In this document: positions 27,101 to 36,116 of the stretch, in pieces
How positions within the stretch are numbered: the first letter of the stretch is position 1
How the letters are laid out: every line of letters begins with the position of its first letter
Source: a virus
IMG/VR virus record: IMGVR_UViG_3300034112_001193
Coordinates: 1-62,375 of that record
Length of the DNA: 62,375 nt
Reading direction: 5' to 3' (one strand)
Position numbers and translations under genes: made by a program
The notes under the pieces: model-generated
What the model was told of the DNA's origin: nothing
What the model saw: the letters and a program-made list of their open reading frames with translations, nothing else
Database searches by the model: none

Positions 27101-27216
27101 GATGCAAGTTGACCAGCACCCATTTTGCTTGGTGCAATTGCGGCTGAAGCGGAGATGTCGGCATCGATGATTGTGCCGTTTTCAATTACATTAGAAGTTA
27201 CTAGAGTTAGTGGCAT
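24127..27216 (-). CDS. tail spike/fibre with beta-helix, 1029 aa
   Basis: The N-terminal 35 residues, MPLTLVTSNVIENGTIIDAD with AAIAPSKMGAGQL, match the start of the next upstream spike and form a shared anchor. Residues about 70-370 show repeated N-rich rungs (NNATIQNVKAINFGGAGAGQ, VIRDLTIDCNF) of a right-handed parallel beta-helix. The middle carries FCCH-like modules (HNLSNNQYIQINGAFPYEYN; HNLVNSSLVKIEGLIPNYWS). The C-terminal part has further beta-helix rungs. Probably binds or degrades host surface glycans; no catalytic residues could be assigned. Confidence 0.75.
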   Translation of the reverse strand: MPLTLVTSNVIENGTIIDADISASAAIAPSKMGAGQLASGTTLSAIPGLQSYYISPRTDGIAGKGTADDPFDGSTATKFGNLIKNVIPADSTVHLMEGIFEVFVDFDQYAPNNTNNWKNRVNVIGEGIDKTILRVIGRAAGNGQAPINIYGDNVVIRDLTIDCNFQATRDIAALGIAINIYGNNATIQNVKAINFGGAGAGQALAECFVFVVSGDNVLCENCVATNPQPNSTGSVYVSVCLFGWVTLGYIDSKSMRSGVSSIVRGLKAFGTPDRSIYSSYTFQPSGPMTLVEGCHFKHANVGCYGDSFGWDTSRVVNNLFEDNHVDVQFQMGLDQYKSTTPNRLFIKDNTFRVGPSSFWCMYFQHIQNTIIENNVFTKMPIGFKTIASSPTSITIETDIPHGMTTGQNVYLRPFMQGGISSPYDNQFGPITRISNTQFSINTTLGGFPTGELFTNKTYDAIAPAIWIRSQSQSPDWLGGKNSNHLLKGNVFEVTNPIQLMNCLAVENNWVGGSEYRREGNAIATMTKSGNIVTVTTPSAHNLSNNQYIQINGAFPYEYNGFYKITITSPTTFTYVLEKTIATTATTRGIVRTIKQELINFPKNEIHYNEEVIQIASVAPGPNIPGSGNMITITTTVPHNLVNSSLVKIEGLIPNYWSTTLVIYNSTATTFEVFSSSFTGTQATPQLTMSYSPLDFLSWDSDNNTDEKGIELYSQNIYGPIRVRGRYGDPILNGIALDRAIRITYPIYGGDVGTYSSWTNCHQILLIEPGHYILPQGIDSLRYFRKFIGTSSNPNDVVIETAKDTTTNPSYGTFGSLIVDFYPYFNSFENMTFISARDSVLGPVWSSNGYGLTFKNCIFKNNSAGSGAAFKDNLSEDYSGLTQFINCVFECEVTNDPARTFHNIGGFFNCIFKKPFKNIIELFIVKDCRIVLDLDKFIYTSGIIENCVIFGNTNNCYVQLNSSSPTNRGKIFKSVIKNANVINGGELYFTTIEPSSTQTYSLIGTHTVYNVGATKPKDPSATITTLTNII

Positions 27217-27254
27217 AGATATTTTTTTCTAAAATTTTGTATGGAATATCAATT

Positions 27255-29618
27255 TTAATTTGTATAATACTTCATTCCTGCAAGTCCCCATCTTGAAGTA
27301 AATCCGGGACTTGTTACAGCAGAGTGACCAATTGCGGCAAATGCTCCTCCAGCAAAAACTGCACTATTAAAATTTACAGCAAGCGTTAATGTGCCAACCA
27401 AAGTTAATAGACCAGAATCTGTTCCCATCCATACATATAACTTGCTTCCAGCTTGAGGAATGTTTGATATGCTTGTAGGAACCCATTGCAATACAATATT
27501 TCTAATTGTATATGGAGTTGTCCAAGTTTCTGTTTGTTCAGATACTCCATTATGAATTCCAAGAACCCAATTATACATAGTGCCTCCAACCGTTGTATTC
27601 GCAGTCAATCTAATTCCTCTTGCTGTCAAAGCACCGCCAGTTTCATTTAATTGCGCCCCCCAAATAATTGTTGTTGAAAGACCTTCTGTTGGTAAATATG
27701 CAAATGTATTAAATGTAAATGGAGTTGAAGCAATTGTTGCTGGTGCTGATCCTGAAGGGTAAAGAAAATTGTTCAATCCTGCCCTAGTCCATCCTGCGGC
27801 ACTTGACGCTCCAAGATCAACTAACCAATCTTCATGGCACAAGTTAGGTTGTGCCGCCCAATTATTCCAAGGAGAACCGCTATTTCCAACAACAGGAGTT
27901 TTTTTAGAAATATCAAATTCTTTAATCCACCAACGATTTCTGATTTGTTCTTGAATTGGTATTTCTGTATCAGGAATCCATTTATTTAATGCATTGTAAT
28001 CTGAAGACAAATTGTTTCGATATGATACATTTATTACATTTGCTGTGTTAATAAATGTTCCGCCGGGATTTGCGGTTGATGCAATAAAGTCCCTAAAATT
28101 ATTCCCCTGAATATCTAACCATCCATTATTTCCAAAACCTATTGCAGTATCTTCGGATTGTCCAACAAATGTATTTCCAATAATTCTACAAGTTAAAGGA
28201 TTTCCGTTATCACCAAATATCCGATAAATTGTTGTTCCTTGTGTTCTAATTAAATTATTAGATATAATCCAATTATTTCTATTTCCACTTGTAGCAAATA
28301 CATTATTTAATGGATTAGATGAAACGCCAGTTGAATCTGCAAAAATAAAATTTCCATCAATAACAACATTATTGCATTCACTAGCATTTGTAAATAAAGC
28401 TGTTATACAATTTACTAAATTGTTTCCAGTAATTGTTAAATTGTCGCAAGTATCCGTTGCTTGGTTGCTTATTTGAATACAATTCTTATTTGATCCAGTT
28501 GGATATGTTCCATCAGATCGCTTGCAATCCAATAAATTTCCAGTAACTACAATGTTTTGCGATTGGGCAATCTCTAATTGCATATATTGCGCTCCGCGAA
28601 CAGTATTACCAGTAAACGATATATCATCACCTCCACCCAACGATACACCCATCTTGGTTACACCATTAAAACCTGCTGTGCATTCAATAAGATTATTAGA
28701 TATTACTCCTGTTCTATGATTTGATCCAAATATTTCAATTCCTAAATCACCAGCATCTATTAAATGATTTCCAGTTATTGTAAACCTACGAATACCGGGA
28801 CATCCAGCAAACACTCCAAACCCAATTCCTCTTGGATAAGTTTGATTGTCTATAAATCCGTTGTTTACTATTGTATTGTTTGTGATGTGATAATCAGACA
28901 ATCCATTAGTGTTGCCATCGTTATTTGTAGATAAAATAATGATGGATGAATAACAATTATTAAAGTAACAATTGTTTATTTTATGACCACCACTTTTAAC
29001 TAATCCAACTCCATCTCTAGAAACAATTGCTCTAGTTGCAATATTAGAAAATCTACAATTTGTAATAGTTGTTCTTTGACCAAAAAGTTTTACAATGTCG
29101 GAATCGTTCGGATCAGGATTTAAAAACGGAGTTGTTCCTGAAACAAAACCTCCATCAAATTGCAATGAATTAATTGTAACATCATTGGCATCGATTCTAA
29201 ACAATGTTGGAGTAGAAGGATTTGAAGAAACTATTTCTGCGCCATTTCCTAAAATTGTAAGTCCAGTTTTAGAGGTTGGAATTTGAATATACGAATCGCT
29301 ACTGGTATCTACTTGATATGTTCCTTGAGGGAAATAAAGACATGAATTTATACCACAAGCTGCAATTGAATCGATGATAGCTTGTCGGTCATTTCCTGTT
29401 CCTAATCCAGTAGCACCAAAATCTTTTACATTTACAACATCAGCAAAACGATTATTTAAAGACCTTGCAGTAGTTGATCCTGTTGCAAGTGCAGTTATTC
29501 CACTAGGAAGTTGACCGGAGCCAAGTTTTGAAGGGGCAATTTCCGCTACTTGAGAAATATCAGAATTAACAATTGTTTCATCACGAATTACATTGTTGGT
29601 TATACGAGTTAATGGCAT
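27255..29618 (-). CDS. tail spike with beta-helix, 787 aa
   Basis: Starts MPLTRITNNVIRDETIVNSD then AEIAPSKLGSGQL, the same anchor as the downstream spike. Next is VNVKDFGATGLGTGNDRQAI, the classic entry to a pectate-lyase-type spike (VKDFGA...D-QAI). Residues about 120-520 are N-rich beta-helix rungs such as NLTITGNNLVNCIT. The C-terminal 250 residues are a separate beta-rich domain ending RWGLAGMKYYTN. Likely a receptor-binding or depolymerase spike. Confidence 0.8.
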   Translation of the reverse strand: MPLTRITNNVIRDETIVNSDISQVAEIAPSKLGSGQLPSGITALATGSTTARSLNNRFADVVNVKDFGATGLGTGNDRQAIIDSIAACGINSCLYFPQGTYQVDTSSDSYIQIPTSKTGLTILGNGAEIVSSNPSTPTLFRIDANDVTINSLQFDGGFVSGTTPFLNPDPNDSDIVKLFGQRTTITNCRFSNIATRAIVSRDGVGLVKSGGHKINNCYFNNCYSSIIILSTNNDGNTNGLSDYHITNNTIVNNGFIDNQTYPRGIGFGVFAGCPGIRRFTITGNHLIDAGDLGIEIFGSNHRTGVISNNLIECTAGFNGVTKMGVSLGGGDDISFTGNTVRGAQYMQLEIAQSQNIVVTGNLLDCKRSDGTYPTGSNKNCIQISNQATDTCDNLTITGNNLVNCITALFTNASECNNVVIDGNFIFADSTGVSSNPLNNVFATSGNRNNWIISNNLIRTQGTTIYRIFGDNGNPLTCRIIGNTFVGQSEDTAIGFGNNGWLDIQGNNFRDFIASTANPGGTFINTANVINVSYRNNLSSDYNALNKWIPDTEIPIQEQIRNRWWIKEFDISKKTPVVGNSGSPWNNWAAQPNLCHEDWLVDLGASSAAGWTRAGLNNFLYPSGSAPATIASTPFTFNTFAYLPTEGLSTTIIWGAQLNETGGALTARGIRLTANTTVGGTMYNWVLGIHNGVSEQTETWTTPYTIRNIVLQWVPTSISNIPQAGSKLYVWMGTDSGLLTLVGTLTLAVNFNSAVFAGGAFAAIGHSAVTSPGFTSRWGLAGMKYYTN

Positions 29619-29637
29619 ATAGCTTTAAATTTAATTG

Positions 29638-31839
29638 TTAATCTGTTATAATTACATCAATGTTTGGATAAATTACTGGAGTGCCTGCTTGATTAATTGT
29701 TCTGATTCTAACATAATTTATAGCATTTTCAAACGGACAAACAAATCCGTATGCACCCGCATTGCTAATCAATGGATATACAGCACTTCCAACAACACAA
29801 TATCGTGTATTTTGTTTATTTGTAGTAAAAAATAACCAGTAATCACCGTCAGCATCTTTTTGTATTTGATTGATTGCAGGATTTGCAGAATTTGGATCAG
29901 GAACAATTAATCTAGCTATTCTAGGAGTTCCCCATGCAGTTGTCAATGGACCAGATGGAGTTCCCGGTATTTTAAATGTAAATGATCCAGAATCAGCAGA
30001 TGTAATTTGCCATGTGCCATTTAATACAGCATTGACTCCTGTTAATGCTGTTGGCTTGCCAAAAGTTATCCAATCTTTTGCAAAATATCCATGTGCGGCT
30101 TTTAAAATTGTCACATTTGTTCCGCCGCCTACTGCTGGGCCTGATGCAATTGTTGCTCCGGTAGCAACTAAATCTGGTAAAGCACCATTAAATTTAATAA
30201 CATTTGCTACTCCTAGTCCTCGTAATCCTGTTGCGCCTGTAGGTCCAGCAACCCCGGCAACGCCACTAGGTCCAGTTGCTCCTGTAGGACCACCTGATGG
30301 TCCGGTTGCGCCTTGAATGCCTGTTGCTCCTTGAATTCCTGCGCCAGTCGCTCCAATACCTCCGATAGGTCCGGTTGCGCCAGTTAATCCTTGTAACCCT
30401 GTAGCCCCAGTAGCACCCGCTCCTGTTGCTCCCGTTGCGCCTTGCAAACCTGTAGCACCATTTGCACCGGGAAAGCCAGACGCACCAACTGGTCCCTGAA
30501 TTCCGGGGAATCCAATTGGCCCTCTTTGTCCATCTTCTCCTGTTGCGCCTGCGGGTCCGGTTGCGCCAGTTGATCCATTAATACCATCGATTCCGTTAAG
30601 TCCTGTAGCTCCCACGGGTCCGGTTGGACCACCTGCTGGTCCAGTTGGACCCTGAATGCCAGTCGCCCCAGTAGCACCCGCTCCGGTTGCGCCTTGGACT
30701 CCATTCAAAGAAACAATTACAATTTCCGTTCCATTTGGAACAGGAGAAGACATTGTTAAGTTTGTGCCTGAAATAGTGTAATTTTGTGGGTCTTGGACGA
30801 TTCCAGAAATGGCAACCAAAAATGCTGTAGACATCGTTGAAGTTGCGCCGACAACAGAAAAAACAGTTTGGCTACCATTTCCTGTGTATGCCCAACGAAT
30901 TCCGCCAGCGGGAGATGCAGGTCCGGTTGCTCCGGTAGGTCCAGTTGGACCACCTCCGGGTCCAGTCGCACCTGTAATTCCGTTTAATGAAACAATCACT
31001 ATTTCACTACCAGCAGGTATTGGAGTGTCGGTTGTTAAAATGCTTCCAGAAACAGAATAGCTTTGCGGGTCTTGCACCACACCATCTACAGTTACAAGAA
31101 ATGCGGTAGAAAGATTCGAGATTGCTCCTGTGATATCAAAATTTTGTTGTGAATTGTCACCAAGATATGCCCAACGAATTCCACCAGCAGGCGAAGCGGG
31201 TCCAGTTGCTCCGGTTGCACCTTCAGGTCCAGTAGGACCACCAGCAGGACCAATGGGACCAGTTGCGCCAGTCGATCCAAATCCTGCTGGTCCAACGGGT
31301 CCAGTAGAACCTTGAATTCCTGTAGCACCTGTCAAGCCAGAAGCACTACCCAAGCTAATGACTGTGATGATGTCATTAACGGTAGGTGTAAAATTAAGAA
31401 TTAAATCGTATCCATTTTCAACAGGTAAAAGCGTATACTCTGTGTTTGGAATTCTAACTGATCCGTTAATATAAACTAAATAACTGGATGGAAACGGAAC
31501 ATAAGCACCCTCAAGATAGAATTGATATGTTTGGTTGTCTCCTCCCAAATTCCATTGCAAAAATGAATTGGTGTATTGAGCTTCAAAAAAGCGTAAAATG
31601 TAGCAAAGCAATCCTTCGCCTTGGTTTCTTGGAAAATTTTGGAATTCTGCGGGGTTATAGCTTGGGTCGCATGGTATGTCCCACTTAATTCTGCCATTAC
31701 TGACAGTTTTTACAATATTTCCGTAAAGGGATTGAACGAGGTTATCGATTAAGCTAGGAACGGATTCGTGCGAAACCTGTGGGTAAGGAATGTCCTGCCT
31801 GCAAACATTGGAGTGAGTATTATTACAATCGCAACCCAT
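29638..31839 (-). CDS. collagen-like tail fibre, 733 aa
   Basis: The N-terminus MGCDCNNTHSNVC and a 150-residue tail-attachment region are followed by Gly-X-Y repeats ([18 protein letters not shown]) interrupted by two near-identical beta domains, each containing GGIRWAY, DP and IVIVSLNG. The collagen-like part spans about residues 175-560. A C-terminal beta domain follows. Forms a trimeric fibre by analogy with other phage collagen-like proteins. The two repeated domains (about 225-295 and 310-380) are an internal duplication. Confidence 0.8.
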   Translation of the reverse strand: MGCDCNNTHSNVCRQDIPYPQVSHESVPSLIDNLVQSLYGNIVKTVSNGRIKWDIPCDPSYNPAEFQNFPRNQGEGLLCYILRFFEAQYTNSFLQWNLGGDNQTYQFYLEGAYVPFPSSYLVYINGSVRIPNTEYTLLPVENGYDLILNFTPTVNDIITVISLGSASGLTGATGIQGSTGPVGPAGFGSTGATGPIGPAGGPTGPEGATGATGPASPAGGIRWAYLGDNSQQNFDITGAISNLSTAFLVTVDGVVQDPQSYSVSGSILTTDTPIPAGSEIVIVSLNGITGATGPGGGPTGPTGATGPASPAGGIRWAYTGNGSQTVFSVVGATSTMSTAFLVAISGIVQDPQNYTISGTNLTMSSPVPNGTEIVIVSLNGVQGATGAGATGATGIQGPTGPAGGPTGPVGATGLNGIDGINGSTGATGPAGATGEDGQRGPIGFPGIQGPVGASGFPGANGATGLQGATGATGAGATGATGLQGLTGATGPIGGIGATGAGIQGATGIQGATGPSGGPTGATGPSGVAGVAGPTGATGLRGLGVANVIKFNGALPDLVATGATIASGPAVGGGTNVTILKAAHGYFAKDWITFGKPTALTGVNAVLNGTWQITSADSGSFTFKIPGTPSGPLTTAWGTPRIARLIVPDPNSANPAINQIQKDADGDYWLFFTTNKQNTRYCVVGSAVYPLISNAGAYGFVCPFENAINYVRIRTINQAGTPVIYPNIDVIITD

Positions 31840-31840
31840 A

Positions 31841-32377
31841 TTATTTTTGTTCTGTTAAGAGATAAGGAATTGTTTTTTGTCCGTAACGGTCCATTTCCTC
31901 ATAGACCAACGAAATAAAAGCCTGCCATTGCGCCGGGACGATGGTTTGGCAACCTAAAGAAGAAGTTGTGTTGTTTCCGCCCCGGTGAATGTTCAGGTGG
32001 TATCCAAGCGATTGACCTTCGCCATCGCGCCAGACGGGCAATGCTTCGCCTTTTGTGGCTGGACGAAGGGCAGGGTAGCCCAGACCCTTTGAAATGCCAT
32101 GCCTGCCTTTCTTGTAGCGATAAAGGCCGGGAAGGAGGGAGGCTATTCCCTTGCGGTGAACGCTAGGGTCAGTATTAGCGTTAAAGGAAACATAGGCGTT
32201 GGCGGAAACGATGAAAATGGCATCATCGTAGACCCCCCGATTGTTACCTTTTGGGCTAAAAGTATTAGAATAGTACCCTCTGATTCCCAACAACGAAACG
32301 GCATCCATTACTCCAGCTTTCGCTAGAATCTTTTCGGACACTTCCCGCTTTTGTTGGGGTCTAGAAGGAGGAACCAT
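31841..32377 (-). CDS. peptidoglycan-active lysin, L,D-transpeptidase-like, 178 aa
   Basis: Carries HLNIHRGGNNTTSSLGCQT near residues 126-144, resembling the H-x-G...S-x-G-C catalytic motif of YkuD/L,D-transpeptidase-like enzymes: His and Cys would be the active pair. Upstream AIFIVSANAYVSFNANTDPS may form the beta core. No signal peptide is seen, so release would depend on the holin-like gene just upstream. The start overlaps that gene's TAA (TAATG). Position in the lysis cassette supports the call; cleavage specificity is unknown. Confidence 0.65.
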   Translation of the reverse strand: MVPPSRPQQKREVSEKILAKAGVMDAVSLLGIRGYYSNTFSPKGNNRGVYDDAIFIVSANAYVSFNANTDPSVHRKGIASLLPGLYRYKKGRHGISKGLGYPALRPATKGEALPVWRDGEGQSLGYHLNIHRGGNNTTSSLGCQTIVPAQWQAFISLVYEEMDRYGQKTIPYLLTEQK

Positions 32378-32550
32378 TATTTACCTTTACGAATCACATT
32401 AATCAAGCCAACCAAACCTAAACCTGCACTCAAAATTGCGGCTTGAAGTTCAGGTTCTAATTTCAATCCAAGTGCCATAGCGACAAGGATTAACCCGCGC
32501 CATGTCGAGTTTTCACTTAATTTTTCTAATACGATTTCAACTATTTTCAT
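32377..32550 (-). CDS. holin-like membrane protein, 57 aa
   Basis: Starts MKIVEIVLEKLSENSTWRGL and continues with two hydrophobic stretches (ILVAMALGLKL and AAILSAGLGLVGLINVI), ending RKGK. Two short membrane helices and a basic tail fit a class II holin. ENSTWRGL followed by PE and GLVGLINV is a pattern seen in many small phage holins. Overlaps neighbours on both sides by up to four bases. Confidence 0.65.
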   Translation of the reverse strand: MKIVEIVLEKLSENSTWRGLILVAMALGLKLEPELQAAILSAGLGLVGLINVIRKGK

Positions 32551-32681
32551 TTTGTTCCTTTCGGTTGAGGAAGTTCATATGTAAAACTTCCGTATTCTGT
32601 TTCAAAACTAATACCAAGTGTCGAGCATCCTGTCAAAAAAGATGATCCCAGCAAAACAAGTAATAGCAAATAGAATTTCAT
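32547..32681 (-). CDS. small lipoprotein, candidate o-spanin, 44 aa
   Basis: A signal sequence MKFYLLLLVLLGSSFLTGCS ends in lipobox LTGC, leaving a 26-residue mature lipoprotein that ends ELPQPKGTK. Its start overlaps the stop of the TM/coiled-coil gene (ATGA), the arrangement of i-spanin/o-spanin pairs. Short even for an o-spanin, so the role is inferred. Confidence 0.55.
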   Translation of the reverse strand: MKFYLLLLVLLGSSFLTGCSTLGISFETEYGSFTYELPQPKGTK

Positions 32682-32968
32682 ATGTGTTCCAACTTTCTTT
32701 CGATGCGATCAAGGACCGTCATGTTTCTTCCAATTGTCTGATTTGAAATTGAAAGCACTTCAAGCATTTCCTTGTTAGCAGTTTTCAAATGTGCGTTGAA
32801 TTCACATTGCACGGCATCCATTTTTTTCTCAACTCGATCAATTCTTCCGGTGAAATATTTAAATAAAACTACAACAGCAATAATTCCTATTACAAGTAAA
32901 GCGACAAACATCCAACGGTCTGATTGGCTTGCTACAAAATTAACTGTATCAATATATTTTTCAGTCAT
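32678..32968 (-). CDS. TM coiled-coil protein, candidate i-spanin, 96 aa
   Basis: One membrane helix at about residues 19-38 (WMFVALLVIGIIAVVVLFKY) is followed by a charged coiled-coil to the C-terminus (IDRVEKKMDAVQ...DRIERKLEHI). With the overlapping lipoprotein gene this looks like a spanin pair for outer-membrane disruption. The start at 32968, overlapping the previous gene by eight bases, is preferred to an ATG 22 codons upstream within that gene. Confidence 0.55.
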   Translation of the reverse strand: MTEKYIDTVNFVASQSDRWMFVALLVIGIIAVVVLFKYFTGRIDRVEKKMDAVQCEFNAHLKTANKEMLEVLSISNQTIGRNMTVLDRIERKLEHI

Positions 32969-33164
32969 AAAATTCTTTTGTATCTGGATTATAAAATCTT
33001 CCAATATTTGAAAAATCGTATGGTATGTTTTCAAAACACACTTCTTCGATTTGAGTGCTTCCGGGATTAGGGTAATTACTCTTTTGATAATTTCTAGGCA
33101 ATTGCATTGCGTTAGAATATCTTAAAAGTTGATAATTATTTAATTTGTTAAAAATTCCAAACAT
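32961..33164 (-). CDS. hypothetical protein, 67 aa
   Basis: Reads MFGIFNKLNNYQLLRYSNAM and is rich in Asn, Tyr and Pro, with the tail FYNPDTKEFYD. No family recognised. Begins one base after the upstream fibre gene stops and overlaps the TM coiled-coil gene, so it is part of the fibre-lysis transcript. Confidence 0.5.
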   Translation of the reverse strand: MFGIFNKLNNYQLLRYSNAMQLPRNYQKSNYPNPGSTQIEEVCFENIPYDFSNIGRFYNPDTKEFYD

Positions 33165-33165
33165 A

Positions 33166-36054
33166 TTAAATATCTTTTATTTTTGTAATTTGTAAACGCA
33201 TTGTTGCCATTCCTGATCCGGGATTACTCAAAGCGTAGGGATTTGTGCTTTCGCTTTCAAAAGCCCAATTGTAATAAGCAGGATTATCAATTTTAATAAC
33301 AATAGAATGTTCTTCTGAAGTTAAAATTGGAGTATCTATAGTTGCTGGTTTTTTTGCAATAAAATATCTTAAAAACCCTAATCCACCCGTTTGGTTTTCA
33401 GATGAAAATAATTTAAAAAACAAATTCGTACTATTTTTTAAATCATAAGCATATAATTGAGTGCTAAATAAATAATATCCAGAAGTTTTGATATGAACTC
33501 GCGCAAAATCAGTTCCTGTTTGTCCAGCATTTACTAATTCAAATACGCTTGAATCTGTATTCCAATCAGTTGTAGAATATGGAGCAAAAACATCTGTATC
33601 TTGACCTAAATTTTGATCACTAGCGGGGTTCCAGCTTAATTGAATGCTTTGAATTGATGTTGGACCTGTTGCTCCTGTGCTTCCTGTAAGACCTGTTGCG
33701 CCAGTTGCGCCATTATCACCAGTCAAGCCAACTGCTCCGGTTGCACCAACTGCTCCGGTCGCGCCAATTTCACCTTGTCTTCCAACGGTTGATGCAACCA
33801 GTCTGCCTCGCAGAAGCGTGATGGTTCCTGCGGTAGTTTTGTCGGTAACAAACAATGCAACTTCGTCATTCGGTTGCAGTTCGATCATCCAGTTAGTTAT
33901 CAGTTTTGCAAAGTTACCATTACCCGTTCCTGTTGGAGCATTGCATTCTGTATTATCAATCGGGGTTCCATTCAGGGCTAATTTAATGCCTAAAACTTGA
34001 TTATTTCCAGATTGAATATCTGCCGATCCGTAGATTTTGAATAGTTGCGGCAAGCCAGAAGTATTTTTGACTGCAAAAGTATCTGTTGTTCCAAGGCCGA
34101 TTCCAAAACTTTCAGAGTCCAGAGTTGCTGTTAATCCAGTCGATTGATAGGTTCCAGCAGTAACGATATTAATTGTTCCGCTATCGATTTTAGAAACTTG
34201 TCCGTAATAAGCGGTTCCTGTCCCGTCTGCACCAGTTGCGCCAGTTGCACCTATTGCACCAGTCGGTCCTTGAATGATAGCATTTATGCTTCTAAAACTT
34301 AAATTTAATGTATCGAAATCAATGCTATTAGTTCCAGTCGCCCCGCCGCCATTTTGCCTTACTTTAATCTGAATTGTGTTTGCTTGATTTGCTGGTAGAG
34401 AAAAGAACCCACTAACAGTTAATTCTCTTGCTGTGGTTGAGAAATCAGCACTTCTGACTGTTGTGAAAAATCCGTTTACTGGGTCAACTCCATTGATAGA
34501 CAAACCAATGTCAATTCCATTTGATGTTGTCTCACCCTTTTCACAACCAATTGTTGCTATGAATTCATAAAATATTTCGATTGGCTTTGAAGCAATTGTA
34601 AATAATCCTGAAGAATGAGATACATCAGATGATATTTCGCCAGATAAAATATTTGCAGAGGATACATTAACCCAAGGCAGAATTCCTGTTCCTGTTCCAA
34701 GAACTATGTTGGTATCTGGAGTATTTAAATAATATTCACCGTAAACAAGTTCTGATCCGGGTGGCAAAACTCCACTAGCACCAGTTGCACCATCAACGCC
34801 AGCAACTCCTGTTGCACCAGTTGCACCATCATCTCCTGCTAAATTCCCCACTAACTCCCATGCAACAGTAGAAGTTCCTGCAAAATATGTTTCTAATTCT
34901 TCAATTTCTGGAATCGTTAATGCTCGATCATAAATAAGCAATTCAACAATTTCACCAAGCATTATTTCGCTATTAATATTTCTTCCACCAATTATAAGTT
35001 GATCGACTTGATTGGGGTTACCAGCATTTCCTGTTGTGAAATTAGTCGGATTACCATTGTTAATTCGCAAAAGAGATGTGACATCATGTACCACGGTAGT
35101 AATGTGATACTGATTAAGCGGCATTCCATCCGGTCCAGATAACTGTGAACTGTCGTTGAAATAGTTTGGTCTAAAGCTACTAGCTTGTTTAAAAATATAT
35201 CCCAAATCACTTGGGAGTCTTGAATTTAAAAATCCTTCTTGTCCTCGTCCATTTGGATTATTATATTTTCCAATAATAACAAAAGACCTAGCAACTCCAC
35301 TTATTAGAGGAGATGGAAGTTGAAAAGTAAAATATGTGTTTAAACCGTTAAGTCCTACAGATGTTCTTCCATTGTATGCATTTGTAATTAGTTGCGGGAA
35401 ATTTGTTGCGGTTGCAACGATCCCGTTTTCTTGATCAGTCCACGATGTAATATTATTGCCACTAGCAGTTATTCCAAAATCTGCATTAAAACGAGCAATT
35501 AATCCGCTAGTGGGAATTGGTAATGATCCCCCGCCACCAGATTCCTTATATTCATAATAATCTTTATTTAGATTATTTAAATAATAATCACCAATATTTA
35601 CTGGATCAACAATTACAGATTCTGGAGTTCCATCTCCGTTATACCATGCCGATCCATTTTGCCCCGGAAGACCAATTTGACCAGTTGCGCCAGTTAAGCC
35701 TTGATTTCCTTGAATTCCGGTTGCACCAGTCGCCCCTAACCCCGTTGCACCAGTTGCTCCACTAGCACCTTCTATTCCTGTAGCACCAGTTGCTCCTGTA
35801 TCTCCAGCCACACCTGTTGCACCTGTTGCACCTGTAGGACCACCAGAGGGTCCGGTTGCTCCAGTTGCTCCGGTTGAACCTCCTCCACCACCACCATGCA
35901 TTGCTAAATATTGCAATGCATACAACACACGATGACGATATTCAGCAGTATCCAAGATTGGCTTGCTGTAATCAATTCCGTTAAGTTCGGAAAATGCTTC
36001 CAATACTAACTGCTCAAAAGTAGCAGTATCCAGAGTCGGAGGAATAGGTGACAT
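33166..36054 (-). CDS. collagen-like fibre with lectin-type domain, 962 aa
   Basis: Residues 1-55 are a helical anchor, then [16 protein letters not shown] begins a collagen-like region (about 55-130). Residues about 170-375 look like a LamG/concanavalin-type lectin domain ([20 protein letters not shown] ... [20 protein letters not shown]). Short Gly-X-Y spacers separate further beta domains, and the C-terminal 130 residues resemble a C1q/TNF-like jelly roll ([20 protein letters not shown]). Likely host-recognition fibre. It starts shortly after the hairpin that follows the capsid gene. Confidence 0.75.
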   Translation of the reverse strand: MSPIPPTLDTATFEQLVLEAFSELNGIDYSKPILDTAEYRHRVLYALQYLAMHGGGGGGSTGATGATGPSGGPTGATGATGVAGDTGATGATGIEGASGATGATGLGATGATGIQGNQGLTGATGQIGLPGQNGSAWYNGDGTPESVIVDPVNIGDYYLNNLNKDYYEYKESGGGGSLPIPTSGLIARFNADFGITASGNNITSWTDQENGIVATATNFPQLITNAYNGRTSVGLNGLNTYFTFQLPSPLISGVARSFVIIGKYNNPNGRGQEGFLNSRLPSDLGYIFKQASSFRPNYFNDSSQLSGPDGMPLNQYHITTVVHDVTSLLRINNGNPTNFTTGNAGNPNQVDQLIIGGRNINSEIMLGEIVELLIYDRALTIPEIEELETYFAGTSTVAWELVGNLAGDDGATGATGVAGVDGATGASGVLPPGSELVYGEYYLNTPDTNIVLGTGTGILPWVNVSSANILSGEISSDVSHSSGLFTIASKPIEIFYEFIATIGCEKGETTSNGIDIGLSINGVDPVNGFFTTVRSADFSTTARELTVSGFFSLPANQANTIQIKVRQNGGGATGTNSIDFDTLNLSFRSINAIIQGPTGAIGATGATGADGTGTAYYGQVSKIDSGTINIVTAGTYQSTGLTATLDSESFGIGLGTTDTFAVKNTSGLPQLFKIYGSADIQSGNNQVLGIKLALNGTPIDNTECNAPTGTGNGNFAKLITNWMIELQPNDEVALFVTDKTTAGTITLLRGRLVASTVGRQGEIGATGAVGATGAVGLTGDNGATGATGLTGSTGATGPTSIQSIQLSWNPASDQNLGQDTDVFAPYSTTDWNTDSSVFELVNAGQTGTDFARVHIKTSGYYLFSTQLYAYDLKNSTNLFFKLFSSENQTGGLGFLRYFIAKKPATIDTPILTSEEHSIVIKIDNPAYYNWAFESESTNPYALSNPGSGMATMRLQITKIKDI

Positions 36055-36074
36055 GATTTAAATAAACTGAATGA

Positions 36075-36102
36075 AGGGGAGCAGGCAGATTCCTGCTCCC
36101 CT
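36075..36102 (-). terminator. hairpin terminator after the capsid gene
   Basis: An 11-bp perfect stem, AGGGGAGCAGG / CCTGCTCCCCT, with a six-base loop, followed in the direction of transcription by TCATTCAGTTTATTT. It lies 14 bases past the capsid stop and before the fibre gene. The following tract is T-rich and not a clean T run, so it may be a partial terminator that reduces fibre expression relative to capsid. Confidence 0.7.
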
Positions 36103-36116
36103 CTGATTCAATTCAC

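Noticed and set aside
30384-31328. Leu/Gln-rich minus-strand ORFs within the collagen fibre
   Set aside because: They are frame-shifted translations of Gly-X-Y codons.
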